Assembly: GCA_016176285.1 (NCBI GenBank)
Contig: JACOXM010000009.1
Location: 1 to 48,312 of the forward strand
Direction: 5' to 3'
Length of the DNA: 48,312 nt
Source of the DNA: Candidatus Giovannonibacteria bacterium
GTDB taxonomy: Bacteria > Patescibacteriota > Minisyncoccia > JACPKW01 > UBA11713
The position numbers and the translations under genes are program-made. The notes beneath the pieces were generated by a model. That model searched no databases and had not been told where the DNA came from. It worked only from the letters and a program-made list of their open reading frames with translations. Positions 1 through 7,072 of the stretch are shown piece after piece; positions within the stretch are counted from its first letter, which is position 1; every line of letters begins with the position of its first letter.

Positions 1-84
1 CTCGACATAAAGTACATCAAAAAATGGGCGAAAAAACAATCCACTTTGAAGATTTTAGAAAAGTTACTAAAAGAAGTATCATAA
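1..84 (+). CDS. 3' end of an unidentified gene (partial)
   Basis: Only the last 27 codons are inside the window, read in frame 1 and ending at TAA. The tail is rich in lysine and leucine and looks helical; its last residues read LEKLLKEVS. I do not recognise the family from so short a piece. It ends just before, and in a different frame from, the GAPDH-like fragment that follows, so the two are not one continuous reading frame in this sequence. A frameshift joining them is possible, but the tail does not resemble the GAPDH segment that would normally precede the fragment. Confidence 0.4.
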   Translation, partial: LDIKYIKKWAKKQSTLKILEKLLKEVS

Positions 85-166
85 AGTTATGGACTGGTAC
101 GACAACGAAGCCGGGTACACCGCGACTTTAGTGGAGCATGTGAGGAGGATTATAGACAATTTATGA
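83..166 (+). pseudogene. GAPDH C-terminal fragment (remnant)
   Basis: Frame 2 reads KVMDWYDNEAGYT then a short helix ending IIDNL and TGA. The WYDNE-x-GY block preceded by KVM is the signature near the C-terminus of glyceraldehyde-3-phosphate dehydrogenase, where most family members have KVMAWYDNEWGY. Only about 27 residues survive; frame 2 has stops shortly upstream (TAA at 68-70), so neither the NAD domain nor the catalytic-domain body is attached. The internal ATG at 89 would give a 25-residue peptide whose TGA overlaps the ATG of the next gene (ATGA). It may be a decayed gene end, a recombination scar, or a frameshifted true C-terminus whose body lies left of the window. The sugar-phosphate genes that follow fit a former or nearby gap gene. 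Confidence 0.55.
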
Positions 167-645
167 AATCGTTAGCAAAAATCGCGAATGTACTCTTACT
201 TCTTGTAGGTTTTCAATATGTTTTAATCGGCATTCTTGCCATTTTTGGTGCGGGACTCTTGGAGAGTCTGTTGGCTGAATATACTTTAGTGGCGCCATTG
301 CAACTCATACATAAATCCATTGATTTATATTGTGGCCCGGGAGGATTTTTTTGTGAAATAGGACCTGAGAATGAAGTAATGAGATCCAGACAAATTGAAG
401 TTGTCTTGGGAATTTTAGCTGTGGTAGGGGGGATTATTAGCACACTAGGTGCCATTGATCTTTTTCGGAATAAAAAGTTTGGATATCGCATTTGGATTTT
501 TTTTGTGATTTTATCTTTTGCGGTTGCGATTTGGAATATTGTTTGGCGAGCAGACAAGTATAGTTTTATTTCAATTAGCTGGGCAATTTTATACCTCTCG
601 GCTTACCTAGTTGTTAAAAAAACATTTTATAAATCTGCGGTATGA
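163..645 (+). CDS. Multi-pass membrane protein, unknown
   Basis: 160 residues with about four hydrophobic segments (roughly residues 7-35, 78-98, 108-128 and 134-152), so an integral membrane protein. A polar stretch between the first two contains two cysteines (CGPGGFFC) that could pair outside the membrane. No family recognised. Its ATG overlaps the TGA of the GAPDH-like fragment, and its own TGA overlaps the ATG of rpiB, so its translation is likely coupled on both sides. No Shine-Dalgarno site is needed or seen. It is the first of several small membrane ORFs inserted in this sugar-phosphate cluster. Confidence 0.7.
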   Translation: MKSLAKIANVLLLLVGFQYVLIGILAIFGAGLLESLLAEYTLVAPLQLIHKSIDLYCGPGGFFCEIGPENEVMRSRQIEVVLGILAVVGGIISTLGAIDLFRNKKFGYRIWIFFVILSFAVAIWNIVWRADKYSFISISWAILYLSAYLVVKKTFYKSAV

Positions 646-1127
646 AAATCTATATCGGTTCTGACCACGCGGGGTTTGAATTAAAAGAAAAACTTAAGGA
701 ATTTTTAAAGGAAAAAAATTATGCTGTTGAAGATAAGGGTGTTTTTGAGTTAAATCCGGGAGATGATTATCCGGATTTTGTGCGGACGGTTGCGAGAGCG
801 GTGTCCGGGGATTTAGTAAGTTTTGGAATAATAATCGGAGGATCAGGACAGGGCGAGGCTATAGTCGCAAATCGCCAGAAAGGAGTTCGGGCGGTTGTTT
901 TCTACGGGCCGCGCGCGCCGATTGCGGACGCTGACGTGAACGGCAGAAAATCAGACGATCCTTTTGAAATCGTAAAGCTTGCCCGTATGCACAACAATGC
1001 AAATATTCTTTCTTTGGGCGCGCGTTTTGTAACGGAGGAAGAAGCCCAAAAAGCCGTGGAAATTTTTCTCGAAACGGAATTCGAGGGCGGAAGGCATCAG
1101 GAACGGCTCGAAAAAATAGACGGGTAG
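642..1127 (+). CDS. rpiB: Ribose-5-phosphate isomerase B
   Basis: Cytosolic RpiB/LacAB-family isomerase that interconverts ribose 5-phosphate and ribulose 5-phosphate in the non-oxidative pentose phosphate pathway. Seen: N-terminal GSDHAGFELK (substrate and phosphate-binding strand), the GGSGQGEAIVANR loop, and the RMHNNANILSLGAR block with the conserved histidine. The usual E. coli-type catalytic cysteine loop (CGTGIG) is replaced by GGSGQGE, as in the actinobacterial subtype where a glutamate acts as base; that assignment is family knowledge. 161 residues, a normal length. The ATG overlaps the preceding TGA by four bases. Downstream rpe and transketolase genes support the pathway role. Confidence 0.93.
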   Translation: MKIYIGSDHAGFELKEKLKEFLKEKNYAVEDKGVFELNPGDDYPDFVRTVARAVSGDLVSFGIIIGGSGQGEAIVANRQKGVRAVVFYGPRAPIADADVNGRKSDDPFEIVKLARMHNNANILSLGARFVTEEEAQKAVEIFLETEFEGGRHQERLEKIDG

Positions 1128-1145
1128 ATTTGCGTGTGGTATCTT

Positions 1146-1151
1146 TATAAT
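1146..1151 (+). promoter_or_regulatory. Candidate -10 box for pyrG
   Basis: A perfect TATAAT lies 13 bases before the pyrG ATG, in the 37-base gap after rpiB. No good -35 is seen at 16-18 bases upstream. If used, the leader would be about six bases. Confidence 0.45.
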
Positions 1152-1164
1152 AGCTTTCTAAAAT

Positions 1165-2802
1165 ATGGCTTCTAACCCAAGGTTTATCTTTGTAATTGGC
1201 GGAGTAATGTCCGGCATCGGTAAAGGTATTGCGAGCGCATCTACTGCGAGGATTTTGAAGTCCAAGGGATACAGGACAACTTGCATTAAAATAGACCCGT
1301 ATTTAAATGTAGACGCTGGCACGATGAATCCGATTGAGCACGGTGAAGTTTTTGTAACTGAAGACGGAAAAGAAACGGACCAGGACATTGGAAATTACGA
1401 AAGATTTCTCGATGAAGATGTCCCCTCCTTGAATTATATGACTTCCGGCTCCGTTTATCTTTCCGTGATAGAACGAGAGAGAGCGCTTAAATATGACGGG
1501 GCGTGTGTTCAAATCGTTCCGCACATTCCGGAAGAAGTTATTAGAAGACTCAATTTAGCGGCCAAAAAATCCAAGGCTGATTTTGTTTTAGTGGAGGTTG
1601 GAGGAACAGCGGGGGAATATGAAAACCTGGTTTTTTTGGAAGCGGCAAGAATGATGCATTTAAAATCTCCAAAGAGCATACTTTTTATGCTAATCAGTTA
1701 TTTTCCGATCCCTTCCAAAATCGGAGAAATGAAAACAAAACCGACCCAACATGCCGTAAGAGCATTAAACTCTGCGGGAATACAGCCTGATTTTATAATA
1801 GCGAGATCGCTTATTCCGCTCGATGAGCCGCGCAAGAAAAAGCTTTCTGTTTTCTGCAACGTAAATGCGGACGATATAATTTCAGCACCCGATATAGATA
1901 ATATATACCAAGTCCCAATTAATTTTGAGAAGGAAAAGCTCGGTGCGAAGATACTTAAAAAATTTGGCCTTCGCGAAAGCAAGGAAGACATGAGGGAATG
2001 GGGGAAAATGGTAAAGAGGGCTCTTTTTTCAAAAAAAGAAGTGAAGATAGGCATAGTAGGAAAGTATTTTGGCACTGGAAAATTTACGCTCTCAGATTCA
2101 TATATTTCAGTAATTGAAGCAGTTAAGCATTCCGCTTGGCATTTCGGGAGAAATCCGAAGATATTTTGGCTTGATGCGGAACTATATGAAAGGAATCCTG
2201 AAAAAATCAAAGAGGAGCTTTCGCAAATCGACGGAATAATAGTTCCCGGCGGTTTCGGATCTAGGGGGGTTGAAGGAAAAATAAAAGCGATTAGTTACGC
2301 GAGGAAAATAAAAAAGCCGTTTCTGGGGCTTTGTTACGGCATGCAGTTAGCCGTCGTGGAGTTCGCAAGGAATGTTGCGGGGATGAATGGTGCAAACAGC
2401 ACGGAGGTGAACAGTAAAACAAAATATCCCGTTATAGATCTAATGGCGGAGCAGAAGGAAAAAGTTTTTTCGGGAAATATGGGCGGAACGATGCGGCTCG
2501 GTGCATATGGCTGCAGGCTAAAAGATAAAACAATAGCAAAACGGGCATACGGCACCAGGACTATACACGAAAGGCACCGCCATAGATATGAATTCAATAA
2601 CGCCCTTCAGAATATTCTAGAATCAAAAGGACTGGTTGTTTCCGGAGTTAATCCGGAATCGGGACTCGTCGAAATAGTTGAATTAAAAGATCATCCTTTT
2701 TTTGTAGGAACGCAATTTCATCCGGAATTTAAATCGCGTCCGCTCCACCCGCACCCCTTATTCCATGAATTCATTAAAGCTTGCCTGAGCTCCCGGAAGT
2801 AG
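1165..2802 (+). CDS. pyrG: CTP synthase
   Basis: Converts UTP to CTP using ATP and glutamine; last step of de novo CTP synthesis, cytosolic. 545 residues, the full family length. The N-terminal synthetase domain opens with FVIGGVMSGIGKGIASAS (the P-loop-like ATP site) and contains KIDPYLNVDAGTMNP and EHGEVFVTEDG. The C-terminal class I glutamine amidotransferase domain has GGFGSRG, the nucleophile loop GLCYGMQ and the HPEFKSRP histidine/glutamate site. Its last 22 bases overlap the start of mutM in another frame. No clear ribosome-binding site. Confidence 0.97.
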   Translation: MASNPRFIFVIGGVMSGIGKGIASASTARILKSKGYRTTCIKIDPYLNVDAGTMNPIEHGEVFVTEDGKETDQDIGNYERFLDEDVPSLNYMTSGSVYLSVIERERALKYDGACVQIVPHIPEEVIRRLNLAAKKSKADFVLVEVGGTAGEYENLVFLEAARMMHLKSPKSILFMLISYFPIPSKIGEMKTKPTQHAVRALNSAGIQPDFIIARSLIPLDEPRKKKLSVFCNVNADDIISAPDIDNIYQVPINFEKEKLGAKILKKFGLRESKEDMREWGKMVKRALFSKKEVKIGIVGKYFGTGKFTLSDSYISVIEAVKHSAWHFGRNPKIFWLDAELYERNPEKIKEELSQIDGIIVPGGFGSRGVEGKIKAISYARKIKKPFLGLCYGMQLAVVEFARNVAGMNGANSTEVNSKTKYPVIDLMAEQKEKVFSGNMGGTMRLGAYGCRLKDKTIAKRAYGTRTIHERHRHRYEFNNALQNILESKGLVVSGVNPESGLVEIVELKDHPFFVGTQFHPEFKSRPLHPHPLFHEFIKACLSSRK

Positions 2803-3542
2803 AAATCACAAAAAGAAAACTCAAACCGCTTTTAGCTGGAAAGCGGATTTTAAACCTTGGGAATAAAAAAATTTTAAAGTTAGAAAGAAGAGGAAAGGCA
2901 ATTTTGATATATTTATCCGGCGATTATATTTTGGCTTTTCACCAAAGAATGAGCGGGAAGATATTGGTTACAGACCCAGGTTTTACCGATAGCCACGTCA
3001 GATATAGATATCATCTTTCTTCGGGAAAAGATTTAATTTTTCATGATGTGCGAAAATTTGGGATAAAATGGTATGGTCCAGAAAAGAAAATTTTAAGAGA
3101 TAAATATTTTTCAAAGCTTGGCTTAGATCCTCTCGAAATAAATTTTATGAAATTTGAAAAGCATTTAAGGATGCATAGGGGAATGGTAAAGGCACTTTTA
3201 TTAAGGCAGGATGTTTTGGCGGGCGTTGGAAATATAATCGCGGATGAAAGTTTATGGAAAGCAAGGATTCATCCCCGGGAAAAAATCGAGAATTTTTCTA
3301 AGGAGGAGTTGAAGCGATTATATGATGCGATACGATTTATATTAAAAAAATCTATTATGCTTGGTGGTTCGACTATGCGCAATTGGCTTCATCCGGACAG
3401 TACAACCGGCGGATATTTCAAAAAACGCTTGATATACCAAAGGAAGGGGAAAAAATGCCGAAGGTGCGGTACAATAATAACAAGAGTAAAAGTTGCAGGA
3501 AGAGGTACTTTTATTTGTACTACATGCCAAAAATTGAAGTAA
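2781..3542 (+). CDS. mutM: Formamidopyrimidine-DNA glycosylase
   Basis: Bifunctional base-excision repair enzyme (Fpg) removing oxidised purines such as 8-oxoguanine and nicking the abasic site. The start is TTG: it gives the invariant N-terminus PELPEVE after the initiator, where Pro2 is the catalytic nucleophile and Glu3 the general acid, so this start is firmly fixed. It overlaps pyrG by 22 bases. Other marks: the GVGNIIADE helix-two-turn-helix loop and a C-terminal zinc finger CRRC...CTTC. At 253 residues it is somewhat shorter than usual (about 270-290), with the loss between strands of the N-terminal domain, after residue about 25. The 3' end overlaps rpe by 19 bases. Confidence 0.93.
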   Translation: MPELPEVEITKRKLKPLLAGKRILNLGNKKILKLERRGKAILIYLSGDYILAFHQRMSGKILVTDPGFTDSHVRYRYHLSSGKDLIFHDVRKFGIKWYGPEKKILRDKYFSKLGLDPLEINFMKFEKHLRMHRGMVKALLLRQDVLAGVGNIIADESLWKARIHPREKIENFSKEELKRLYDAIRFILKKSIMLGGSTMRNWLHPDSTTGGYFKKRLIYQRKGKKCRRCGTIITRVKVAGRGTFICTTCQKLK

Positions 3543-4159
3543 TTCCGGCGATAAACGCTGAAAATTTTGAAGATGTAAAAAAGAAGATCAAACTTATTGA
3601 ACCTTACTGCGAATGGGTGCACTTGGATATTGCCGACGGAACATTTACTCCGAATACCCTTTGGCATAATGCCGAAGATTTGTTGAGCTTCGATACGCCA
3701 CTTAAAATAGAGATGCATCTTATGATTGCCGATATGGATATAAGATGGGGAGAGTGGATTTTGCCGAATGTAAATAGAATTATTTTTCACAAAGAAGTGG
3801 CGCATGATCCGCTTTTCGTTTTGGAGAAAATAAAAAAATCTAAAAAAGAGGCGGGGGTGGCAATTCGTCCGGATACGGACTGGATGGAGCTCAAAGATTT
3901 TTTTGAAAATGCGGACCTCGTCCAGGTTTTGGCGGTGAATCCGGGATTAGCCGGGCAGGCATTTAAGCCCGAGATTTTGGATAAAGTTAAGCACATCAGA
4001 CAATACAATTCCAGAGTTATAATAGAAGTGGATGGGGGAATAAATTTGGAAACCGGAAAACAATGTGCCGAAGCTGGAGCGAATATTCTTGTCTCGGCAA
4101 ATTATATTTTTGGATCGGAAGATATTAGCGGAGCAATTAATAATTTAAAAAATATATGA
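3524..4159 (+). CDS. rpe: Ribulose-phosphate 3-epimerase
   Basis: TIM-barrel epimerase interconverting ribulose 5-phosphate and xylulose 5-phosphate. 211 residues from the ATG at 3524, which gives MPKIEVIPAI, the expected first strand; the frame is open further upstream but that part lies over mutM. Metal and catalytic positions are present: HLDIADG, EMHLMI and EVDGGIN. VNPGLAGQ matches the phosphate-loop motif VNPGFGGQ. The usual first-strand Ser (PSILSAD) is replaced (PAINAEN), so this is a divergent member. It overlaps mutM by 19 bases and ends in an ATGA overlap with the next ORF. Its last codons form one copy of a 25-bp direct repeat. Confidence 0.85.
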   Translation: MPKIEVIPAINAENFEDVKKKIKLIEPYCEWVHLDIADGTFTPNTLWHNAEDLLSFDTPLKIEMHLMIADMDIRWGEWILPNVNRIIFHKEVAHDPLFVLEKIKKSKKEAGVAIRPDTDWMELKDFFENADLVQVLAVNPGLAGQAFKPEILDKVKHIRQYNSRVIIEVDGGINLETGKQCAEAGANILVSANYIFGSEDISGAINNLKNI

Positions 4160-4160
4160 A
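4136..4160 (+). repeat. Direct repeat A, copy 1
   Basis: An exact 25-base match to 4489-4513. It covers the last codons of rpe (encoding INNLKNI and stop) and the ATG of the following small membrane ORF. Spacing between copies is 353 bases. Confidence 0.9.
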
Positions 4161-4347
4161 AAAATCATATTTCTATATAATCTTAGGAATAATATTTCTC
4201 TTAGTTCCTGTTTATCAATACATTACATTTAAGCCAGATATAACTTTTTCCTACGGACCTGGTTTCGAATTTTTTTCCTGGCAAATAATTTTTTGGCCAC
4301 TAGGATTAATAAGTTTAATACTAGCTTATTTAGAATGGAAAAAATAA
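4156..4347 (+). CDS. Small two-helix membrane protein, unknown
   Basis: 63 residues with two hydrophobic segments (about residues 5-22 and 41-60) joined by an aromatic-rich loop, ending in a basic tail (EWKK). No family recognised. The ATG overlaps the TGA of rpe. Its TAA is followed with no gap by the ATG of the next small gene. It sits inside the duplicated cassette 4136-4855: repeat A covers its start and repeat B follows its end. Confidence 0.6.
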   Translation: MKKSYFYIILGIIFLLVPVYQYITFKPDITFSYGPGFEFFSWQIIFWPLGLISLILAYLEWKK

Positions 4348-4512
4348 ATGACACATCTATACGACGACCTGCCAAAAGCTAAAGCATTCAGGCGGGCAGG
4401 CAAAATGAGAGAAAGTATTCAAGATGCTAAGATATTAGCGGCGGCACTTAATGATCCAAGAAATCAGAAGAGAATTAATATTAAGGTGATTAATAATTTA
4501 AAAAATATATGA
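4348..4512 (+). CDS. Small soluble protein, 54 aa, unknown
   Basis: Begins MTHLYDDLPKAKAFRR and ends INNLKNI followed by TGA. It is charged with no hydrophobic segment, so probably cytosolic. It starts directly after the TAA of the upstream ORF, and its own TGA overlaps the next ATG (ATGA). Its first 60 bases recur with 7 mismatches at 4784-4843 just before the transketolase, and its last bases repeat the end of rpe. Function unknown; it may be a genuine small protein or a coupling leader. The conserved reading frame in both copies favours translation. Confidence 0.5.
   Translation: MTHLYDDLPKAKAFRRAGKMRESIQDAKILAAALNDPRNQKRINIKVINNLKNI
4361..4396 (+). repeat. Direct repeat B, copy 1
   Basis: An exact 36-base match to 4797-4832, encoding DDLPKAKAFRR within the 54-residue ORF. 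Similarity extends on both sides, so that 4348-4407 and 4784-4843 align with 7 differences in 60 bases. Confidence 0.92.
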
Positions 4513-4513
4513 A
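4489..4513 (+). repeat. Direct repeat A, copy 2
   Basis: An exact 25-base match to 4136-4160. Here it covers the last codons of the 54-residue ORF and the ATG of the next membrane ORF, in the same reading-frame relationship as copy 1. Confidence 0.9.
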
Positions 4514-4769
4514 TCCGAGAAAATGGCCATATCTTTTGGTTGGAGGAATAATGGGATTAATCGCAGTTTTTTTTATTGAATTATTAACTCTGGGGGAAGC
4601 TATTGAAGCATCAAATAATCTAAAACCTTTAAATTTGATTTTTGAAATCCTTTTTTACACTAATCCCTTTATTTTGCAAATCTTGGGGATAATTTTGGGT
4701 GTTTTATCAGGTTGGATCGTATACAGAATAAGATTTAGAAAAATTATTAAACATCAGGAAAGAATTTAA
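4509..4769 (+). CDS. Small two-helix membrane protein, unknown
   Basis: 86 residues with hydrophobic segments at about residues 8-28 and 50-72 and a basic C-terminus (RIRFRKIIKHQ) expected to stay in the cytoplasm. No family recognised, and no clear sequence similarity to the other small membrane ORF of the cassette despite the same position between repeats A and B. The ATG overlaps the preceding TGA. Confidence 0.6.
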   Translation: MNPRKWPYLLVGGIMGLIAVFFIELLTLGEAIEASNNLKPLNLIFEILFYTNPFILQILGIILGVLSGWIVYRIRFRKIIKHQERI

Positions 4770-4783
4770 TATATCTATTTGAT

Positions 4784-4855
4784 ATGATACATATCCACGA
4801 CGACCTGCCAAAAGCTAAAGCATTCAGGCGGGTAAGCAAAATAAAATTTATATGA
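4784..4855 (+). pseudogene. Truncated copy of the 54-aa gene
   Basis: A 23-codon reading frame (MIHIHDDLPKAKAFRR, then a short tail and TGA) that copies the N-terminal third of the gene at 4348. After the repeat it diverges and stops. The TGA overlaps the ATG of the transketolase gene, keeping the ATGA coupling seen in the full copy. It may be a degenerate duplicate or a working leader peptide that delivers ribosomes to the transketolase start. Confidence 0.55.
4797..4832 (+). repeat. Direct repeat B, copy 2
   Basis: An exact 36-base match to 4361-4396, lying 20 bases before the transketolase start codon. Confidence 0.92.
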
Positions 4856-5658
4856 GCCACCTGCACGAAGATAAAATAAAATTTCTCGAGCAAAAAGCGA
4901 ACGACATTCGGGAGTCTATTATTGAAATGTTAGTCGAGGCGGGATCGGGGCATACGGCCGGGCCTTTGGGCATGGCTGATATTTTCACCGCTTTTTATTT
5001 TCATATTTTAAATCACAATCCCCGAAATCCGCTTTGGGAAGAGCGCGATCGGTTGGTTTTATCGAATGGACATATCTGCCCCGTGCAATATGCGGCGCTT
5101 GCGCACGCCGGATATTTTCCCATGGAAGAATTAAAGACTCTCCGAAAATTCGGCACGCGTTTGCAAGGGCATCCGCACAAGGGAGCACTTCCAGGAATTG
5201 AAGTTTCGTCGGGCCCTCTAGGTTCCGGCCTGGGACAGGCGGCTGGAATTGCGTTTGCCGCGAGAATGGACGGGCGAAAATTTCAAACTTATTGCTTCAT
5301 GGGCGACGGAGAGCAGGATTGTGGGATTATTTGGGAGTCAGCGATGTTTATCGGAAAAAACAAACTTTCGAATCTCACTGCGATAATCGATAGAAACAAT
5401 ATTCAGATAGACGGGATGACGGAGGATATAATGCCGCTCGAACCATTGAGGGAAAAGTATGAATCATTCGGCTGGCATGTTCTGGAAATAAACGGGCACA
5501 ACTTTGAGGAAATTATCGATGCCGTCGAGGAAGCAAAAGCAATTTACGAAAAGCCTACTATGATAATCGCGCATACGATTCCCGGAAAGGGAATCAAGGA
5601 AATAGAATTCGATTACAAGCGCACGCTTGGAGGTAAAATTTCTTCAGAACACCAATGA
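4852..5658 (+). CDS. tktN: Transketolase, N-terminal subunit
   Basis: Thiamine-diphosphate-binding half of a split transketolase, moving two-carbon units between pentose and hexose phosphates. 268 residues. Seen: GSGHTAGPLGMADI near residue 30, the HGH-like LSNGHICPVQYA, GHPHKG, SSGPLGSGLGQAAGIA, and the ThDP/metal motif starting GDGEQDCG and ending at IIDRNN. The C-terminal subunit is at 5894, separated by a small membrane ORF that overlaps both. The ATG overlaps the TGA of the truncated leader copy. The two-gene arrangement is common in CPR bacteria and archaea; the inserted ORF is not something I know as standard. Confidence 0.93.
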   Translation: MSHLHEDKIKFLEQKANDIRESIIEMLVEAGSGHTAGPLGMADIFTAFYFHILNHNPRNPLWEERDRLVLSNGHICPVQYAALAHAGYFPMEELKTLRKFGTRLQGHPHKGALPGIEVSSGPLGSGLGQAAGIAFAARMDGRKFQTYCFMGDGEQDCGIIWESAMFIGKNKLSNLTAIIDRNNIQIDGMTEDIMPLEPLREKYESFGWHVLEINGHNFEEIIDAVEEAKAIYEKPTMIIAHTIPGKGIKEIEFDYKRTLGGKISSEHQ

Positions 5659-5921
5659 AACCGAAAAAGGGAGAGATTATAGTTGGATTTATTCCCGCCT
5701 TTATCATCATCGCGATAATATTTACGAGCGGTGTGGCGGGGTTTTTTTATACCAAAGAACTCGAAAAAAGCGAATACTTTCTGGAGCTTAATGCGGATAG
5801 AGATAACGAGTATGCGACAATGCTTCGCCAAAAGCGGGATAAAGAAAATATTAAGAGATGTCTTGAAGATAAATTGAATGATAGTATTGAATTATGCCAA
5901 TCAATCCAAACGCAAAATTAG
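5655..5921 (+). CDS. Single-pass membrane protein, unknown
   Basis: 88 residues: a short basic N-terminus (MKPKKGE), one strong hydrophobic segment at about residues 8-31, then a charged, probably helical tail with two cysteines. No family recognised. It overlaps tktN by four bases (ATGA) and the C-terminal transketolase gene by 28 bases, so it is translationally locked between the two halves of one enzyme. By position it could tether or regulate that enzyme, but nothing in the sequence shows this. Confidence 0.6.
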   Translation: MKPKKGEIIVGFIPAFIIIAIIFTSGVAGFFYTKELEKSEYFLELNADRDNEYATMLRQKRDKENIKRCLEDKLNDSIELCQSIQTQN

Positions 5922-6898
5922 TTTCGAATGTCCTTGATTTAAAATCGGTGGAGCAGGTGCCGACCAGAAAAGGTTACGGGGAGGGGTTGTTTGAAGCGGG
6001 GGAGAAGGATGAAAGAATCGTTGCATTGTGTGCGGATCTTACGGAGTCGACACAGATGCATTTGTTTGCGAAAAAATTTCCTAAGCGATTCATCGAAATA
6101 GGAGTAGCTGAGCAAAATCTTGCGGCAGTTGCTGCGGGGCTCGCGAACTACGGCAAAATTCCATTTATTTCGAGCTATGCTATGTTTTCTCCGGGAAGGA
6201 ATTGGGAGCAGATTAGGACGACGATTTGTTACAACGACGTTCCCGTGAAAATCGCGGGCTCGCATTCGGGAGTTTCCGTAGGTCCGGATGGAGCTACCCA
6301 CCAGGCGATAGAGGATATCGCGATAACGCGTGTAATTCCTAATATGGTTGTTATAGCTCCGTGTGACGCGAATGAGGCAAAGAAAGCGACTTTGGCCGCG
6401 GCAGAATTAAATTCACCTGTTTATTTACGCTTCACGCGCGAGAAGACTCCCGTCTGCACTACCATTGAAACCCCTTTCCAGATCGGACGGGCAGAAATAT
6501 TTTTTGAGAGCAAAAAAGAAAAGCCTGACGTTGCCATTATTTCATCCGGACCGCTGACGCACAACGCATTGCTTGCCGCGAATGATTTGGAAAAAGACGG
6601 AATGGGTGTAATTGTCGTAAACAGCCACACAATCAAACCTTTGGACGAAAAAATAATTATTGAAACCGCGCGCAAGGCTGGTGCGATAGTAACTGTGGAG
6701 GAACACCAAATTGCGGGGGGCATGGGCTCGGCTGTCGCGGAACTTCTTTCTAGAAATTATCCGGTTCCGATTGAATTTGTAGGTGTGCATGATCGCTTTG
6801 GCGAGTCCGGCGTACCCGGTGAGCTCATCACGGCGTTTGGAATGGGAGTCTCTGATATCAAAAAAGCATCAATTCTAGCTAATAAAAGGAAGAGTTAA
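5894..6898 (+). CDS. tktC: Transketolase, C-terminal subunit
   Basis: 334 residues covering the pyrimidine-binding and C-terminal domains of transketolase. RKGYGEGL opens the Pyr domain; the ThDP-activating glutamate lies in GVAEQNLAAVAAGLA; the C-terminal domain contains DVAIISSGPLTHNAL and VVNSHTIKPLD. It partners with the subunit at 4852 to form the active site at their interface. ATG at 5894 lies within the preceding membrane ORF. It is the last gene of this tightly overlapped run; a 174-base gap follows. Confidence 0.93.
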   Translation: MPINPNAKLVSNVLDLKSVEQVPTRKGYGEGLFEAGEKDERIVALCADLTESTQMHLFAKKFPKRFIEIGVAEQNLAAVAAGLANYGKIPFISSYAMFSPGRNWEQIRTTICYNDVPVKIAGSHSGVSVGPDGATHQAIEDIAITRVIPNMVVIAPCDANEAKKATLAAAELNSPVYLRFTREKTPVCTTIETPFQIGRAEIFFESKKEKPDVAIISSGPLTHNALLAANDLEKDGMGVIVVNSHTIKPLDEKIIIETARKAGAIVTVEEHQIAGGMGSAVAELLSRNYPVPIEFVGVHDRFGESGVPGELITAFGMGVSDIKKASILANKRKS

Positions 6899-6952
6899 GT
6901 ATACCTTATTAAGGTTTTAACTTTGAAAAAATCTGAAAAGATTTATTTTAAC

Positions 6953-6980
6953 TTGTCCACAATAAAAAATTTCTTATACT
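6953..6980 (+). promoter_or_regulatory. Candidate promoter (TTGTCC-16-TATACT)
   Basis: TTGTCC at 6953-6958, a 16-base spacer and TATACT at 6975-6980, in the AT-rich gap before the surface-protein gene. A second possible -10, TATAAT, is at 6994-6999. Downstream, a GC-rich palindromic patch (GGGCGCCGG, about 7038-7046) followed by eight T residues resembles a weak terminator or attenuator in the leader. Nothing else is recognised in this gap. Confidence 0.5.
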
Positions 6981-7072
6981 GATTTTTAAGAGCTATAATA
7001 ACCAAAGGGAAATATGAATCGGTTTGGCTCGTATGTCGGGCGCCGGTTTTTTTTATTGGAAAAATTAAAAAT

